Assembly (NCBI RefSeq): GCF_004217185.1
Contig: NZ_SHKL01000001.1
Location: 1-64,000, forward strand
Reading direction: 5' to 3'
Length of the DNA: 64,000 nucleotides
From: Pseudonocardia sediminis
Lineage (GTDB): Bacteria; Actinomycetota; Actinomycetes; Mycobacteriales; Pseudonocardiaceae
Under the pieces are notes generated by a model that was not told the origin of the DNA, did no database searches, and saw nothing but the letters and a program-made list of their open reading frames with translations. Within the stretch, counting starts at the first letter, position 1; every line of letters begins with the position of its first letter. The position numbers and the translations under genes are program-made. Positions 49,570 through 59,200 of the stretch are shown one piece after another.

Positions 49570-50022
49570 GTGACCACCCCTCACGGACCTCGGTCCGGAC
49601 CCCGTCACGGGCCGCCCGCCGAACCCCGCCAGCCCGAACCCCGCCAGCCCGACCCCCGCCAGCCTGATCCACGACAGCCCGATCCACGCGCAGCGGACCC
49701 GCGCCAGCCCGCGCCGCGACAGCAACCCGCGGCCCCACAGCCCTCGGCGGCGCCGGCTCCGCGGGACGGCAGGGCCGTGCACGCACTCCGCATCACGACC
49801 TACGTCCTCACGAGCCTCGCCTCACTCGTCTTCCTGGCGATGGTGGTGTACGGGTACCTGGCGGTCCAGGACCTGCGGAACAGCCTGCAGTCGAACCCGC
49901 TCTTCGGCGGCGCCTCCAGCTTCTCCGCCCCCGGGGCCGGCGACACCGGCCTGGACGTCGGCGACAACTACGCGAACCTCTGCTCCGCGAACCCCGGTGC
50001 GCCGGAGTGCGTCGGCGGCTGA
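49570..50022 (+). CDS. Pro-rich single-pass membrane protein
   Basis: A 150-residue protein. Residues 1-75 are dominated by six or so copies of a five-residue unit RQP(D/E)P; one TM helix follows (TTYVLTSLASLVFLAMVVYG) and a ~50-residue extracytoplasmic tail with two Cys. No known domain. The GTG start at 49570 is judged by where the Pro-rich frame becomes open; upstream overlaps the reverse gene. Function unknown. Confidence 0.6.
   Translation: MTTPHGPRSGPRHGPPAEPRQPEPRQPDPRQPDPRQPDPRAADPRQPAPRQQPAAPQPSAAPAPRDGRAVHALRITTYVLTSLASLVFLAMVVYGYLAVQDLRNSLQSNPLFGGASSFSAPGAGDTGLDVGDNYANLCSANPGAPECVGG
49621..49725 (+). repeat. 15-bp minisatellite inside the Pro-rich protein gene
   Basis: Degenerate tandem copies of CGCCAGCCCGAMCCC, about six to seven units, encode the RQP(D/E)P repeats. 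Unit number is likely variable between strains. Confidence 0.7.
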
Positions 50023-50082
50023 CGCCGCGGGGGACTCGAGCGTGTTGACCTGAACCGGAGTCGAGGTCCTAGCGTCCGATCC

Positions 50083-50529
50083 ATGACACGACCACCCATG
50101 CAGCCGCCCGCCCAGCAGCCCATCGGGTTCTGGACCCTCCGCGCCGGAGAGGCCATCCGGGACCGCATCCTGGGCGCTCTCGACGAGATCGGCGTGACGC
50201 AGCCCGAGTGGTGGGTGCTCCACCAGCTGTCCCGCTACGAGGACGGTGTCGACCGGAGCACGGTCGTCGCGACGATCGGCCCGAACGACACCCCGGCCGT
50301 CGCCGAGGCGGCCATCGACGCGGCGATCGCGAAGGGGTGGATCGACGCCGACGGTGCGCACCTGCGCTTCACCGACGCCGGAGCCGAGCAGTTCGCCCGT
50401 GCCGCGGACGTGCAGAAGAAGCTGCACGAGGAACGCATGCAGGGCGTCACCACCGAGGAGTTCGCGACCACCATCTCGGTACTGCAGCGGACGATCGTCA
50501 ACGTCGGTGGGGACGCCTGGCACTGGTGA
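50083..50529 (+). CDS. MarR-like transcriptional regulator
   Basis: A 148-residue winged-helix protein. The N-terminal helix (IGFWTLRAGEAIRDRILGAL) and the segment TQPEWWVLHQLSRYEDGV match MarR-type regulators of actinomycetes, with the wing around WIDADGAHLRFTDAG. Its ligand and targets are not evident. ATG start at 50083. It converges on the secreted-protein gene. Confidence 0.7.
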   Translation: MTRPPMQPPAQQPIGFWTLRAGEAIRDRILGALDEIGVTQPEWWVLHQLSRYEDGVDRSTVVATIGPNDTPAVAEAAIDAAIAKGWIDADGAHLRFTDAGAEQFARAADVQKKLHEERMQGVTTEEFATTISVLQRTIVNVGGDAWHW

Positions 50530-50551
50530 CCCGCCGTCGTCGGACCCCCGG

Positions 50552-51154
50552 TCAGCAGTTCGGGTCGTTGTTGTCCCGCCCCTGCATGCACGGCTCGCCC
50601 GAGCTGTTCTTCGGGCCGTCGGTCCGGCCCTCGTAGTAGCCGTACTCGGGCGACCAGGCCCGACCTTCGGTCGGTCCGTCGTAGGCCTCGGTGTCGAAGG
50701 CGCCGGTCGTCGCCGGGTCGCAGTCCTGCTCGCCGGGCAGGCAGGGCATTCCGCCACGGTCGATCCAGGACGGCCACGTGCCGCAGGCGGCGACATGGTC
50801 GCCGGGGTCTCCGACCTGGCGGGCGTTCCACCAGGCGGCGTCGCCGCAGTGGTCCGCAGGGGCCTCGCTGGACCCGGTCGCGGAGGACGCGGTCTCGGCG
50901 GGTCCGGGCTCCGGGGTCGGCAGGGGGAGGTCCGGGACGACGCGGGCCGGGAGGGGCGGCGCGGGGATGAGCTCGGCGACCGTCGGCCCGGCCGCCACCG
51001 CGGAGACGCCCGGGATCGCGGGCTGCACCGTCGGCGACGCCTGGGCGAACGACATCGCGCCGGCCGTGGCGAGCGCGCCGACCAGTGTGGCCGCGACTCC
51101 GCCACGGAGAACGGTGCGGAGGATGGAACGTCCCTGGCGGCGGTTCGAGGTCAT
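50552..51154 (-). CDS. Secreted hypothetical protein
   Basis: A 200-residue exported protein. Basic start MTSNRRQGRS, hydrophobic stretch VLRGGVAATLVGALATAGAM and an Ala-x-Ala cleavage region near AQASP. A Pro-rich linker follows, then a Cys-containing C-terminal domain with six Cys (CGD, CGTW, CLPGEQDC, CMQG, NC). I do not recognise the domain. ATG at 51154 is preferred to the longer frame. Confidence 0.65.
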   Translation of the reverse strand: MTSNRRQGRSILRTVLRGGVAATLVGALATAGAMSFAQASPTVQPAIPGVSAVAAGPTVAELIPAPPLPARVVPDLPLPTPEPGPAETASSATGSSEAPADHCGDAAWWNARQVGDPGDHVAACGTWPSWIDRGGMPCLPGEQDCDPATTGAFDTEAYDGPTEGRAWSPEYGYYEGRTDGPKNSSGEPCMQGRDNNDPNC

Positions 51155-51328
51155 CTCTGCGGTCTCCCGGCTCGGTCCGGGCCGCCCGACACGACCCATC
51201 CGCTGTGTCCATCGCCGCGATCGGAGCAGTGTTATGCCGCCGATCGGCCGTTCATCGGAAGTGATGAGGCCTGTACCGGTGAACCGGCGGCAGGAAGCCG
51301 CCGGTTCACCGGCTCGGTCGGCCGTCGG

Positions 51329-52354
51329 TCAGGGCACAAGGATGGCGCGCCCGCGCACCCGGCCGGCGTCGAGATCGTCGATCGCGGTCTGGAAGTCGTC
51401 CAGCGCGTAGGTGGACGTGTGCAGGCGGACGAGGTCGCGGGCCGCCAGTTCCATCAGGTCGCACAGGTCGTTGTAGCTGCCGACCAGGTTGCCCACGATG
51501 GTGACCTCCGAGGAGACGAGGTCGATCGTCGGGACGTCGACGTTCTCGCCGTAGCCGACGACGTGGTAGTCGCCCGCCTCACGGGTCATCCGCAGTCCCT
51601 CGGCGGTGCTGCCGCCCTCACCGACGAAGTCGACGACGGTCTCCGCGCCGCGTCCCCTCGTCAGCGACAGCACCTCGTCGACGTGTCCGCCGTCGGCGAC
51701 GATGCCCTCGTCCGCGCCGATCGAGAGCGCCAGCTCGAGCGCCTCCGGATTCCGGTCGAGCACGACGATCTTCGCCGGGGTCAGGGCCTTGAGCACCTGG
51801 ATCCCGATGTGCCCGAGGCCCCCGGCGCCGATCACGACGCAGGTGTCACGCGGCCCCAGACGCCGGGAGGCCTTGGCCGCGGCGTGATAGGCGGTCAGGC
51901 CGGCGTCGGCGAGCGCGGCCACGTCGGCCGGCTCGAGCGAGTCGTCGAGCTTGACCACGCTGCGGGCGGAGGTGCGCAGGTATTCGGCGTAGCCCCCGGC
52001 GGAGTCGATCCCGGGGAACGCGTTCTGCTCGCAGTGCACGTCGTCGCCGGAGCGACAGGCGCGGCACAGGCCGCAGGTGATCAGCGGGTGCACGATCACC
52101 TTGTCGCCCTCGGCGACGTTGGTGACCGCACCGCCGACGGCGTGCACCCAGCCCGCGTTCTCGTGACCGATCGTGTACGGCAGTGTGACCTGGGACTTCT
52201 CGGCCCACTGGCCCTCGAGGATGTGCAGGTCGGTCCGGCACACCCCGGCGCCGCCGATCCGCACGACCACGTCGAACGGCTCGACGGGGGTGGGCTCGGG
52301 GACGTCGGTCATCTGTAGTGGCCGGTGGTAGCCGACGACCTGGACTGCCTTCAC
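51329..52354 (-). CDS. Zinc-dependent NAD(P) alcohol dehydrogenase
   Basis: A 341-residue medium-chain dehydrogenase. Catalytic zinc ligands in AGVCRTDLHILEG and GHENAGWV, four structural Cys in CGLCRACRSGDDVHC, and the Rossmann motif VVIGAGGLGHIGIQVLKAL. It is very like the alcohol dehydrogenase encoded with propane/acetone monooxygenases (Prm/Mim clusters), which oxidises 2-propanol or acetol-type alcohols. The GTG start overlaps the stop of the DUF59 gene (GTGA), so it is the third gene of a coupled operon. Confidence 0.9.
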   Translation of the reverse strand: MKAVQVVGYHRPLQMTDVPEPTPVEPFDVVVRIGGAGVCRTDLHILEGQWAEKSQVTLPYTIGHENAGWVHAVGGAVTNVAEGDKVIVHPLITCGLCRACRSGDDVHCEQNAFPGIDSAGGYAEYLRTSARSVVKLDDSLEPADVAALADAGLTAYHAAAKASRRLGPRDTCVVIGAGGLGHIGIQVLKALTPAKIVVLDRNPEALELALSIGADEGIVADGGHVDEVLSLTRGRGAETVVDFVGEGGSTAEGLRMTREAGDYHVVGYGENVDVPTIDLVSSEVTIVGNLVGSYNDLCDLMELAARDLVRLHTSTYALDDFQTAIDDLDAGRVRGRAILVP

Positions 52355-53100
52355 GTTCGGTTCTCCTGCGGGGTCGGGGTGGTGGAGTCGGGATAACGGG
52401 TGCGCAGCAGCCCGCGGCAGAAGTGCGCGTTGCCCTCGATCGAGATCCGGGTGGAGCGGGCCATCCGGAGCCGCAGCGGAACCTCGTCGGCCGGGTAGGC
52501 GTGTCCGGTGTGGTCGACCAGGACCGGCAGCTCCGCGGCGTCACCGAGACCGATCGCGGCCCGGCGGCGCAGCAGCGCGGCGGTGGTGTCGTCGTCGGGC
52601 AGGTCGCCGAGCGTGACACCGCGCAGGTCGACCTCGGCGCGGTCCGGGTCCGCCCGCAGCAGGCGGGTCAGCACCCGCTCCATGGCCGCCGTGTGCGCCT
52701 TGCGCTGGAACGTCAGGCGCAGGTCGTCGAGGTTGTCGTCCGCCTCGTGGGCGAACGTGCCGCGGTAGCCGGCGTCGGCGGCGAGGCCGGCGTTGATCAG
52801 GTCCGAGTCGTGGTGGCCGTCGAGCTCGACGACCACGTCGCCGGTCCAGGGCAGCGCCGTCAGCACGTCCTTGGAGTCCGACGCCATCAGGTAGGCGAAG
52901 TTCGGCGCGCAGAAGCTGGTGGGCAGGCGAAGGTGCACCTCGACCCGGTCGCCGTCGACCTCGACCGACTGCACGAACTCCAGGTCGGTGATCGGCTCGT
53001 CGAGCTCGGGGTCGACCACGGCGTCGAGCGCGCGGAAGGCCTGATCGCGAAGGGTGGTGGTGGGCCCTGTGGTGGTGAGGTGCGTCGTCGGGGCGGACAT
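52351..53100 (-). CDS. DUF59/iron-sulfur assembly-like protein of Prm/Mim loci
   Basis: A 249-residue protein with an N-terminal MIP18/DUF59 (SufT-like) domain: FRALDAVVDPELDEPITDLE, VEVHLRLPTSFCAPNFAYLM with the conserved Cys. The C-terminal half (RKAHTAAMERVLTRLLRADP and onward) is specific to proteins found in propane monooxygenase clusters. It likely helps metallocentre assembly of a diiron enzyme. Its ATG overlaps the amidohydrolase stop and its stop overlaps the dehydrogenase start. Confidence 0.85.
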   Translation of the reverse strand: MSAPTTHLTTTGPTTTLRDQAFRALDAVVDPELDEPITDLEFVQSVEVDGDRVEVHLRLPTSFCAPNFAYLMASDSKDVLTALPWTGDVVVELDGHHDSDLINAGLAADAGYRGTFAHEADDNLDDLRLTFQRKAHTAAMERVLTRLLRADPDRAEVDLRGVTLGDLPDDDTTAALLRRRAAIGLGDAAELPVLVDHTGHAYPADEVPLRLRMARSTRISIEGNAHFCRGLLRTRYPDSTTPTPQENRT

Positions 53101-54116
53101 CAGGAGGCGACCGCCACTTCCTCGGCACGCTCGTCGCGCAGCTGCAGCTCGGCGGGGACCGGAATGTCGTACATCGCGGCGGCGTTGAGCCCGAGGATCT
53201 TCTTCTTCTGCGCGGTGGTCAGCGGCGCGTACTCCGAGAGCTCGGCCGGGATCTCGAAGTCGACGAAGGCCTCGACCAGCCAGCGCGGCGTCCAGATCGC
53301 GTAGTCGCTGGAGAACTGGATGCGGTCCTCGCCGATCCAGTAGAGCAGCTCGCCGACGATCTGCCCGAAGTACTTGGGCCGGGTGTGGATGAACGGCATC
53401 GCGACGGCGAGGCCGGCGTGCACGTTCGGCTCCTGGGTGGCGATCCAGCAGAAGTCCTCGAGCCGCGGCAGGCCGCAGTGCTCGATCACGAAGTTGAGCT
53501 CGGTGAAGTCGGTGGCGACGTGGTCCACGTCGGCGACGTCGAACGCGTCGCGGTCGAGCGGGCGGATCGTCGGGCCCTTGTGGATGTGGATGTTCTTGAT
53601 CCCGAGCTCCTGGGCGGCCTCCAGGTAGCGGTAGGACCACGGGTCGTCGAGCTTCCAGCCGCGGGAGTCGCCGTGCCACTCCGCGGTGTAGAGCTTCGCG
53701 CCCTTGAGGTCGAACCGCTTGGCGTCCTCGCGGAGCTGCTTGAGGCCCTGCTCGCCGTTGCGGGGGTCCCAGTTGTGGTTGTAGGTCAGCTTGTCCGGGT
53801 GGGCCTGCGCCAGGGCGAAGGCCTCCTCGGTCTGCCCGAAGCCGTTGTTGTAGAACTCGCCCAGGTGCGCCGGCTGGAAGATCGCGTGGTCGACGTAGCC
53901 GTCGGTGAACAGGTCCTTCATCAGCCGCTCGCCGCCCTGGTAGAGGTAGTCCTCGTAGGGCCAGACCTCGGACTCCGGGCTGAGGTTGCGGTGGTAGTCG
54001 TAGAAGCAGTCGATGAACTGCTTGCCGTGGATGTTGCGCTGGTTCTCCGGGCGCGCATCCCACAGGGCGACGTGGGCGTCCAGGATGAAGTAGGACTCGT
54101 CGTTCTTCGAGTACAT
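53100..54116 (-). CDS. Amidohydrolase family protein of Prm/Mim loci
   Basis: A 338-residue TIM-barrel amidohydrolase (Amidohydro_2). It starts MYSKNDESYFILDAHVALWD, has HNWDPRNGEQGLKQLREDAK, NIHIHKGPTIRPLDRDAFDV, and the late motif EDRIQFSSDYAIWTPRWLVE, which carry the usual metal or active-site positions. Nearly identical genes accompany propane/acetone monooxygenases, where the protein is required for activity though its reaction is unclear. First gene of a three-gene operon; divergent from the MimR-like activator across 171 bases. Confidence 0.87.
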   Translation of the reverse strand: MYSKNDESYFILDAHVALWDARPENQRNIHGKQFIDCFYDYHRNLSPESEVWPYEDYLYQGGERLMKDLFTDGYVDHAIFQPAHLGEFYNNGFGQTEEAFALAQAHPDKLTYNHNWDPRNGEQGLKQLREDAKRFDLKGAKLYTAEWHGDSRGWKLDDPWSYRYLEAAQELGIKNIHIHKGPTIRPLDRDAFDVADVDHVATDFTELNFVIEHCGLPRLEDFCWIATQEPNVHAGLAVAMPFIHTRPKYFGQIVGELLYWIGEDRIQFSSDYAIWTPRWLVEAFVDFEIPAELSEYAPLTTAQKKKILGLNAAAMYDIPVPAELQLRDERAEEVAVAS

Positions 54117-54287
54117 CGTCGTGTCTCCTCCCGACGCGGACGGCGGCGACCGCGTCGCAGCGGAACGGTAGGTATCCGCGCATGTGTTCGGTCGTGATCG
54201 TCGTCTCAAGCTGAGACGAGCACCGCCGTGGCGGACGTCGACCTGTGCGACAGTCGATCGGGGAACGGCGTGCGAGGAGGTACGCGG

Positions 54288-55712
54288 ATGATCGGGGACG
54301 ACATCGGTGGGCTCGCCGTGGCCGCGCCACGGCTGTCGGCGTCCTGGCATCGCAGCGAGACCTACGGGGCACCCCTGGACGCCGTGAGCCCGGCGTTCAC
54401 CGGCTCCGTGGACGACGAGTCGTTGTTCTACACCTGCGGGCACGAGGTGCTCGAAGGTCTGCAGACCGGGTTGTTCGACGAGCCCGTCAGCCTGATGCTC
54501 ACCGACGCCGACGGGATCGTGCTGAGCCGGATCTGTCACGAGCGGCCCCTGGCGCGGTCGCTGGACAGCAGCTACCTGGCGCCCGGGTTCGCCTTCTCCG
54601 AGCGGGAGGCCGGGACCAACGGCCTGGGGCTCGCGCTCGCCGACCGCATCCCGTCGCTGGTCCGCGGCGACGAGCACTACTGCACCGGTCTGCACGGCTA
54701 CACCTGCGCCGCCGCCCCGATCCTCGACCCGGTCACCAGCGACCTGCTCGGCAGCATCAACCTCACCACGTGGTCGGAGAAGTCCGAGGGGCTGCTGCTC
54801 GCACTGGCCCAGACGGCCGCCGGCCACACCGCGGCCCTGATGCTGGCCCGCGGCCGGGGTGCCCGGCCGCGTCCGACGCCGCGCGGGGAGGTGTTCCGCG
54901 TCCACGACTGGGCCCACGCCCCGGACCCCTCGGATCGGCTGTCCTCGTCCTGGCGCGGAGCGCTCGCCGAGGTGGAGGCAGCCCTGGTCTCCGGGGCGTG
55001 CGTCGGGGTGGTCGGCGAACCGGGGGTCGGCAAGACGGCCCTGCTCGCGGCGGCGCTGCGCCGTACCCGGCCACGGGACCGGGTCCTGCACGCCCGCCCG
55101 CCGGGAGCCCGCGACACCGAGGCGTGGCTGGCGCTGTGGTCCCCGGAGCTGCGCAAACCCGACACCCACGTCATCGCCGGTCGGGTGCACGAGCTGCCCG
55201 CCTGGACCGCCCACGAGCTGTCCGGCATCGTCCGCGACGGTGCGCCCCGGGCACTGAGCATCACCGCCCCGGAGCCCTCCGCGGTTCCGGACCCGCTGGC
55301 CCGGTTGGTCGACGTCGTCGTCGAGGTGCCCGCCCTGCGCCACCGCAACACCGACGTCATGCCGCTGGCCGAGCACTTCGCCGAGCGCACCCATCGGCGG
55401 GACGTCCGGTTCACCCCGGCCGCGGCCCGCGCACTGCGGGCGTTCCCGTGGCCCGGCAACGCCGAGCAGCTCTTCCGCACCGTCCGTGAGGCGGCGGGGC
55501 GCAGCACCGTGATCGACGTGAAGCACCTGCCGCCCGAGGTGCTGTCGCACTCGCCGGCCACGCTCACCCGGATCGAGTCGCTGGAACGCGACGAGATCGT
55601 CCGCTGCATCACCGAGCGCGGGATGAGCGTCACCCAGACCGCGGACGCGCTCGGGATCAGCCGGGCGACGGCCTACCGGCGGATCTCGCGCTACGGGATC
55701 CGGGCCCGGTAG
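54288..55712 (+). CDS. MimR/AcoR-like GAF-AAA-Fis transcriptional activator
   Basis: A 474-residue regulator: N-terminal GAF-type sensor with the family segment FAFSEREAGTNGLGLALADR, and CAAAPILDPVTSDLLGSINL; an AAA domain with Walker A GEPGVGKTALLAAAL; and a Fis-type HTH at the C-terminus (VTQTADALGISRATAYRRIS). The GAFTGA sigma-54 contact loop is not visible and the AAA domain is shortened, as in other actinobacterial members. It probably activates the divergent amidohydrolase operon in response to its substrate. ATG 54288 has GAGGAGG at the right distance; a GTG at 54228 is possible. Confidence 0.85.
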   Translation: MIGDDIGGLAVAAPRLSASWHRSETYGAPLDAVSPAFTGSVDDESLFYTCGHEVLEGLQTGLFDEPVSLMLTDADGIVLSRICHERPLARSLDSSYLAPGFAFSEREAGTNGLGLALADRIPSLVRGDEHYCTGLHGYTCAAAPILDPVTSDLLGSINLTTWSEKSEGLLLALAQTAAGHTAALMLARGRGARPRPTPRGEVFRVHDWAHAPDPSDRLSSSWRGALAEVEAALVSGACVGVVGEPGVGKTALLAAALRRTRPRDRVLHARPPGARDTEAWLALWSPELRKPDTHVIAGRVHELPAWTAHELSGIVRDGAPRALSITAPEPSAVPDPLARLVDVVVEVPALRHRNTDVMPLAEHFAERTHRRDVRFTPAAARALRAFPWPGNAEQLFRTVREAAGRSTVIDVKHLPPEVLSHSPATLTRIESLERDEIVRCITERGMSVTQTADALGISRATAYRRISRYGIRAR

Positions 55713-55767
55713 TCCGAGCCGCTCAGGAGGAGCCATCCGGGGCCGGGTCGTTTCATGATCGGGGACG

Positions 55768-55935
55768 ATGGGCCGGAACGTGCCGGACGAGTGTCCGGCA
55801 CCACGGACCCGCCCGCGGTCTCCGATCACCACCGTGCTGAAGGCCGCCACCGAGGAGCTGGGCGCCGACCACGCGCTCGGGTCGGTCGCCGACGTCACAG
55901 ACGAGAACGCCGTCGCCGAGGCGGCCGAGGAGCTC
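55768..55935 (+). pseudogene. Short-chain dehydrogenase fragment
   Basis: Within a short open frame, TEELGADHALGSVADVTDEN followed by AVAEAAEELA matches the second cofactor-binding segment of SDR enzymes. The start, the GxxxGxG motif and the catalytic Tyr-Lys are all missing. It is a decayed internal piece, joined directly to the next remnant. Confidence 0.55.
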
Positions 55936-55942
55936 GCCCCGT

Positions 55943-56170
55943 CACATCACGCTCGTCCTCGCGTTGCCCGGTCTGATCACGTTCGGTCTGACCAGCCTTC
56001 CGGCCCTGATCGTCGGGCTGTCCGCCACGGGTGAGACCCGTGATGGTCGAGATGGCGGACATGGGTCGGCCATGGCGGGAATCGTCATCAGCGGGTTGCA
56101 GGTCGCCGGCTGGGTCCTGTTCTGGGGCCTGTACATGGCCGGCTCCGCCTGGACCAGCTGCTGGAGCTGA
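55943..56170 (+). pseudogene. C-terminal part of a DUF4190-like membrane protein
   Basis: In another frame, immediately after the SDR fragment, HITLVLALPGLITFGLTSLP begins a two-helix sequence ending LQVAGWVLFWGLYMAGSAW. The pattern of small-residue TM, short Gly-rich loop and TM is that of DUF4190 proteins. No start codon of its own except TTG 55964, and the N-terminal helix is cut. It seems to have been fused by deletion to the SDR piece. Confidence 0.5.
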
Positions 56171-56216
56171 TCCCGGCCGAGCTTCGGGCCGCCCGCGGTA
56201 TCGCCGCCCCGACGGA

Positions 56217-59200
56217 TCAGTAGACGTCGCGCAGGTAGCGCTTGTCGGCGGCCAGCCGCTTGACGTACGCGCGGGCGCCGTCGTCGTCGAGGTTGCCGCG
56301 GCTGCGGGCGATGTCGTGCAGGGCCTTGTCGACGTCGGTGGCCATCCGGTCCTTGTCGCCGCAGACGTAGAGGTGGGCACCGTCCTGCAGCCAGGACCAC
56401 AGCTCGTGACCGTGGCGGCGCATCAGGTCCTGGACGTAGATCTTCTGTCGCTGGTCGCGGGAGAACGCGGTGTCGAGCCGGTCGAGCAGCCCGTGGCCGT
56501 GCATGGCCTCGAGCTCCTCGCGGTAGTAGAAGTCGCTCGCGGCGTTGCGCTCTCCGAAGAACAGCCAGTTCGCGCCGGTGTGGCCGAGTTCTCGTCGTTC
56601 CTGCAAGAACGCGCGGAACGGGGCGATGCCGGTCCCCGGGCCGATCATGATCATGGGTGTGGACGACCCGGACGGCGGCCGGAAGTGCGCCGAGCGCTGC
56701 ACGAACACCGGGATGTCGACGTCGTCGCCGCGGTCGGCGAGGAACGTCGAGCAGACGCCGGTGCGGGCCTTGCCCCGGTGCTCGTAGCGGACCGTGGACA
56801 CGGTCAGGTGCACCTCGTCCGGCGTCACCTTCGGGCTCGAGGAGATCGAGTACAGCCGCGGCGCCAGCGGCTTGAGCACGCCGAGCCACTCGTCGAGACC
56901 GGCCCGGACGCCGAACTCGGTGAGCAGGTCCATCGACTGCCGTCCCCACAGCCAGCGCTGCAGGTTGATCGTGTTCCCGGGACGCAGCAGCGTGTCCAGC
57001 TCGTGGCTGCCGGCCCGTTCCTTGACGAAGCGCAGCAGGTCCGGGGTGATCCGCAGGATCTCCAGGTGCTCGCGCGCCGCCTCGCGCAGCGACACCTCGC
57101 CCGGTCCGTCGAGGGTCACGACTGCCTCCGGGTCCAGCCCGGTCGCGCCCAGCCACTCGTCGACCGCGCCCTCGCCGTTGCGCGGCCAGACGCCGAGCGC
57201 GTCGCCGGCCTCGTAGCGGAACTCCGGGTCGTCGAGGGAGAACGCGAACTGGCGGACGTCCTTGCCGGAGCCCTCCCGGTTCAGCGTCCGGTTGGTCGTC
57301 AGCCGGGTGGGCAGCGGATTGTGGCGGCCGTAGCCGTCCTCGGCCGTGCGGGCCCGGGGGACGTCGGGGACGCTCGTGGTGGCGGGGGAGCGGGCGGGCC
57401 CCGGGGTGTCGCTCCCGAGCCCGGACAGGACGTTCCCGGTCCAGGTCTGCACGGGTGCGGAGTCGCCCGGCTCGCAGTCGGCCCGGTCGGTCATCCGGGT
57501 CGCGCCGAGCTCGGCCAGGCGCGCGTCGAGGCGGCGGCCGTGGCCGCAGAAGTCGTCGTAGCTCGAGTCGCCGAAGGCCAGCACGGCGAAGCGGGTGTCG
57601 GGCAGCCGCGGGGCGTCCGGGCCCTCGATCGCCGACCAGAACGCGTCGCCGTTGTCGGGGGCGTCGCCGTCGCCGAACGTGCTGGTCACGACGAGCAGGG
57701 TCGGCATCGACGGCAGCCGCGCCGGGTCGACGTCGTCCATCCCGACCAGCTCGACGGCGTGTCCGGCCTCCCGCAGCCGGGCCGCGACGTCCCCGGCGTG
57801 CTCCTCGGCGTTGCCGGTCTGCGAGGCCCAGGTCACGACGACGGTCTCCGGCGACTCCCCGGTGGCCTCCGCCGCGGTCCCGCCGGAGGCGCGGCTCCAG
57901 CGACCGGCGAGCATGCCGTCGACCCACATCCGGTGCGCAGGCTCGAACGGGGCACCCGCTGGCAGGACCGGGACGCCGGGGGACTCGCCACGATCCAGCG
58001 ACCAGAGGAATCCGCGCAGGTAGGCGGCCTCCTCGTCGCCGAAAGCGGGTGGCCCGAGCCCTCCGCCCAGCCCCAGTGCCGTGGCCAGGGAGCTGTCGGT
58101 CCCGACCGCGGGCTCGGGAGTGGCCGGCGCCTCCGGGACCGACGGTGCGGCGCCCACCTTCGTCAGCGTCACCGCGCAGACCTTGAACTCCGGCTGGAAC
58201 GACGTCGGGTCGACGGCGTCGTTGGTCACCGCGTTGATCGCGAGGTACTCGCCGAACCCGTCGTTCCAGTGGAACGGGGCGAAGCAGCTCCCGGGCTGCA
58301 CCCGGTCGGTGACCGACGCCGGCAACACCGCGCGCCCGCGCCGGGACGCGACCTCGACCCGGTCGCCCTCGGCGATCCCCAGACGCGCGGCGTCGTCCGG
58401 ATGGATCTCCACGAACGGCCCGGGGTGCAGCTTCGTCAGCTTCGCGACCCGGCCGGTCTTGGTCAGGGTGTGCCAGTGGTGCTGCAGGCGGCCGGTGTTG
58501 AGCAGGAACGGGTAGCCGTCGTCGGGCATCTCGACGGCCGGCATGTGCGGGCGGGGGAAGAACACGGCCCTGCCGTCGGACGTGGCGAACCTCGGGCCGT
58601 CGGGGCCGACGTAGCGGATCGGGTTGCGACCGTCGGCGCTGTCGTCGCCGGGCGCGCTCGGCCACTGGACGGGTGTCCCACGCAGACGTTCGTATGAGAC
58701 GCCGCGCAGGTCGTAGCCCGTCCGAGGGTTGGCGAAGCCGCGGATCTCGTCGAAGACCTCCTCCGCGCAGGAGTAGGTGAACGCGTCGGCGTAGCCCATC
58801 TCGCAGGCGATCCGGGCGATGATCTGCCAGTCCGGCAGCGCCTCGCCGACCGGGTCGACGGCCTGCTCCATCAGCGTCAGGTTCCGCTCGGAGTTGATCG
58901 TGACCTGGGTGGACTCGGACCACAGTGCGGCCGGGAGCAGGACGTCGGCGTAGGCGGTGGTCTCGGTGTCGGCGAACGCGTCCTGGGTGATCACCAGCTC
59001 GGCGGCCTCGAGCCCGTCGATCACGGTGCGCCGGTTCGCGACCGAGGCCACCGGGTTGGTGCAGATGATCCAGCAGGCCCTGATCTCGCCGTCGATCATC
59101 CGCTGGAACATGTCGACGGTCCCGGTGCCGACGTCGGTCGAGAGCCGGCCCGAGGGGATGTCCCAGGCCTGCTCGACGAACGCGCGGTCGTCGGCGTCGA

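Noticed and set aside
37779..50000. attR for the tRNA-Ala island
   Set aside because: No second copy of the tRNA 3' end was seen on either strand by eye, so no attachment site is annotated.
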